Shown: positions 63,821-64,000 of the stretch, one piece after another
Layout of the letters: every line of letters starts with the position of its first letter
How positions within the stretch are numbered: position 1 is the stretch's first letter
Assembly: GCA_002271215.1 (NCBI GenBank)
Contig: CP018628.1
Coordinates: 1,240,001 to 1,304,000, forward strand
Source: Lelliottia jeotgali
GTDB lineage: Bacteria > Pseudomonadota > Gammaproteobacteria > Enterobacterales > Enterobacteriaceae
DNA: 64,000 nt
Direction of reading: 5' to 3'
Notes under the pieces: generated by a model
Told to the model about the DNA's origin: nothing
The model's input: only the letters and a program-made list of their open reading frames with translations
Database searches by the model: none
Made by a program: the position numbers and the translations under genes

Positions 63821-64000
63821 ATGAAACCACAAACACTGAGCCTCTGGCTCGGTGGGGTGCTGCTCGGCTTTTTAAGCTCAGCGGTTCAGGCGCAGCCCTG
63901 GACGCTTGCGCAAACCCTGACCGAAGCCCAGCGCTATTCCGCCGAACTTTCTGCCAGCCGTAATGAGGCGCAGGCCCTGGATATGATGGCGGATTCTGCC
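63821..64000 (+). CDS. TolC-family outer-membrane efflux protein, 3' cut
   Basis: Only 60 residues are visible. Signal peptide MKPQTLSLWLGGVLLGFLSS..QAQ and then PWTLAQTLTEAQRYSAELSA, the usual first helix of OEP/CusC/CzcC proteins. After a CusF-like gene it is probably the CusC-type channel of a Cu/Ag RND efflux system. Confidence 0.8.
   Translation, partial: MKPQTLSLWLGGVLLGFLSSAVQAQPWTLAQTLTEAQRYSAELSASRNEAQALDMMADSA

Overview
The window looks like a chromosomal segment of an Enterobacteriaceae member close to Enterobacter, Lelliottia or Leclercia. This rests on recognising protein families and gene order by eye; no database search was run. Most of the E. coli K-12 order from entD to dcuC is conserved (entD-fepA / fes-ybdZ-entF / fepCGD / entS / fepB / entCEBAH / cstA-ybdD / hcxA / ybdL / ybdMN / ahpCF / uspG / rnk / rna / dcuC). 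It is interrupted by lineage-specific insertions. Enterobacterial REP/BIME repeats and a second repeat family of the type 'CCCTCTCCC..GGGAGAGGG' fill many gaps. There is no tRNA, rRNA, complete transposon or CRISPR array.

Layout: 1-1260 holds the 3' part of a cold-shock-domain gene and a possible remnant of a P4-like satellite prophage. 1361-6431 is a complete five-gene peptide/opine/metal-type ABC importer read leftward. 6646-9159 holds a GNAT acetyltransferase convergent with a fasciclin / ECF sigma / anti-sigma operon. 9298-10211 has small envelope proteins. 10624-29451 is the whole enterobactin system: synthesis (EntA-F, EntD, EntH, YbdZ), export (EntS), uptake (FepA, FepB, FepCDG) and iron release (Fes). 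It has Fur-type operators in the three divergent promoter regions, and fepE is absent. 29748-32154 is cstA-ybdD, followed by a RelE-type toxin with an HTH antitoxin, an SDR and hcxA.

35075-46103 is a methionine-salvage island inserted between hcxA and ybdL. It has a ribose-type ABC importer, an LVIVD beta-propeller protein, mtnK, mtnA, an SRPBCC protein, mtnD-mtnC-mtnB and the aminotransferase ybdL. MetJ-type boxes lie in the mtnK/mtnA and mtnB/ybdL intergenic regions, with a weaker set between hcxA and the ABC operon. The set suggests import and recycling of methylthioribose to methionine under methionine repression.

46104-52148 has ybdM-ybdN, ahpC-ahpF, uspG and rnk. A structured, terminated leader RNA sits between an OxyR-like site and ahpC. 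An unlisted 29-residue membrane protein lies between uspG and rnk. 52390-60129 carries a flavin reductase, an AraC regulator and the fryA-ypdE-ypdF-fryC-fryB PTS/peptidase operon, which in E. coli K-12 lies elsewhere on the chromosome. 60303-62701 is rna and dcuC. The right edge enters a copper/silver-type efflux cluster: a His/Met/Cys-rich protein, a CusF-like protein and the start of a TolC-family protein.
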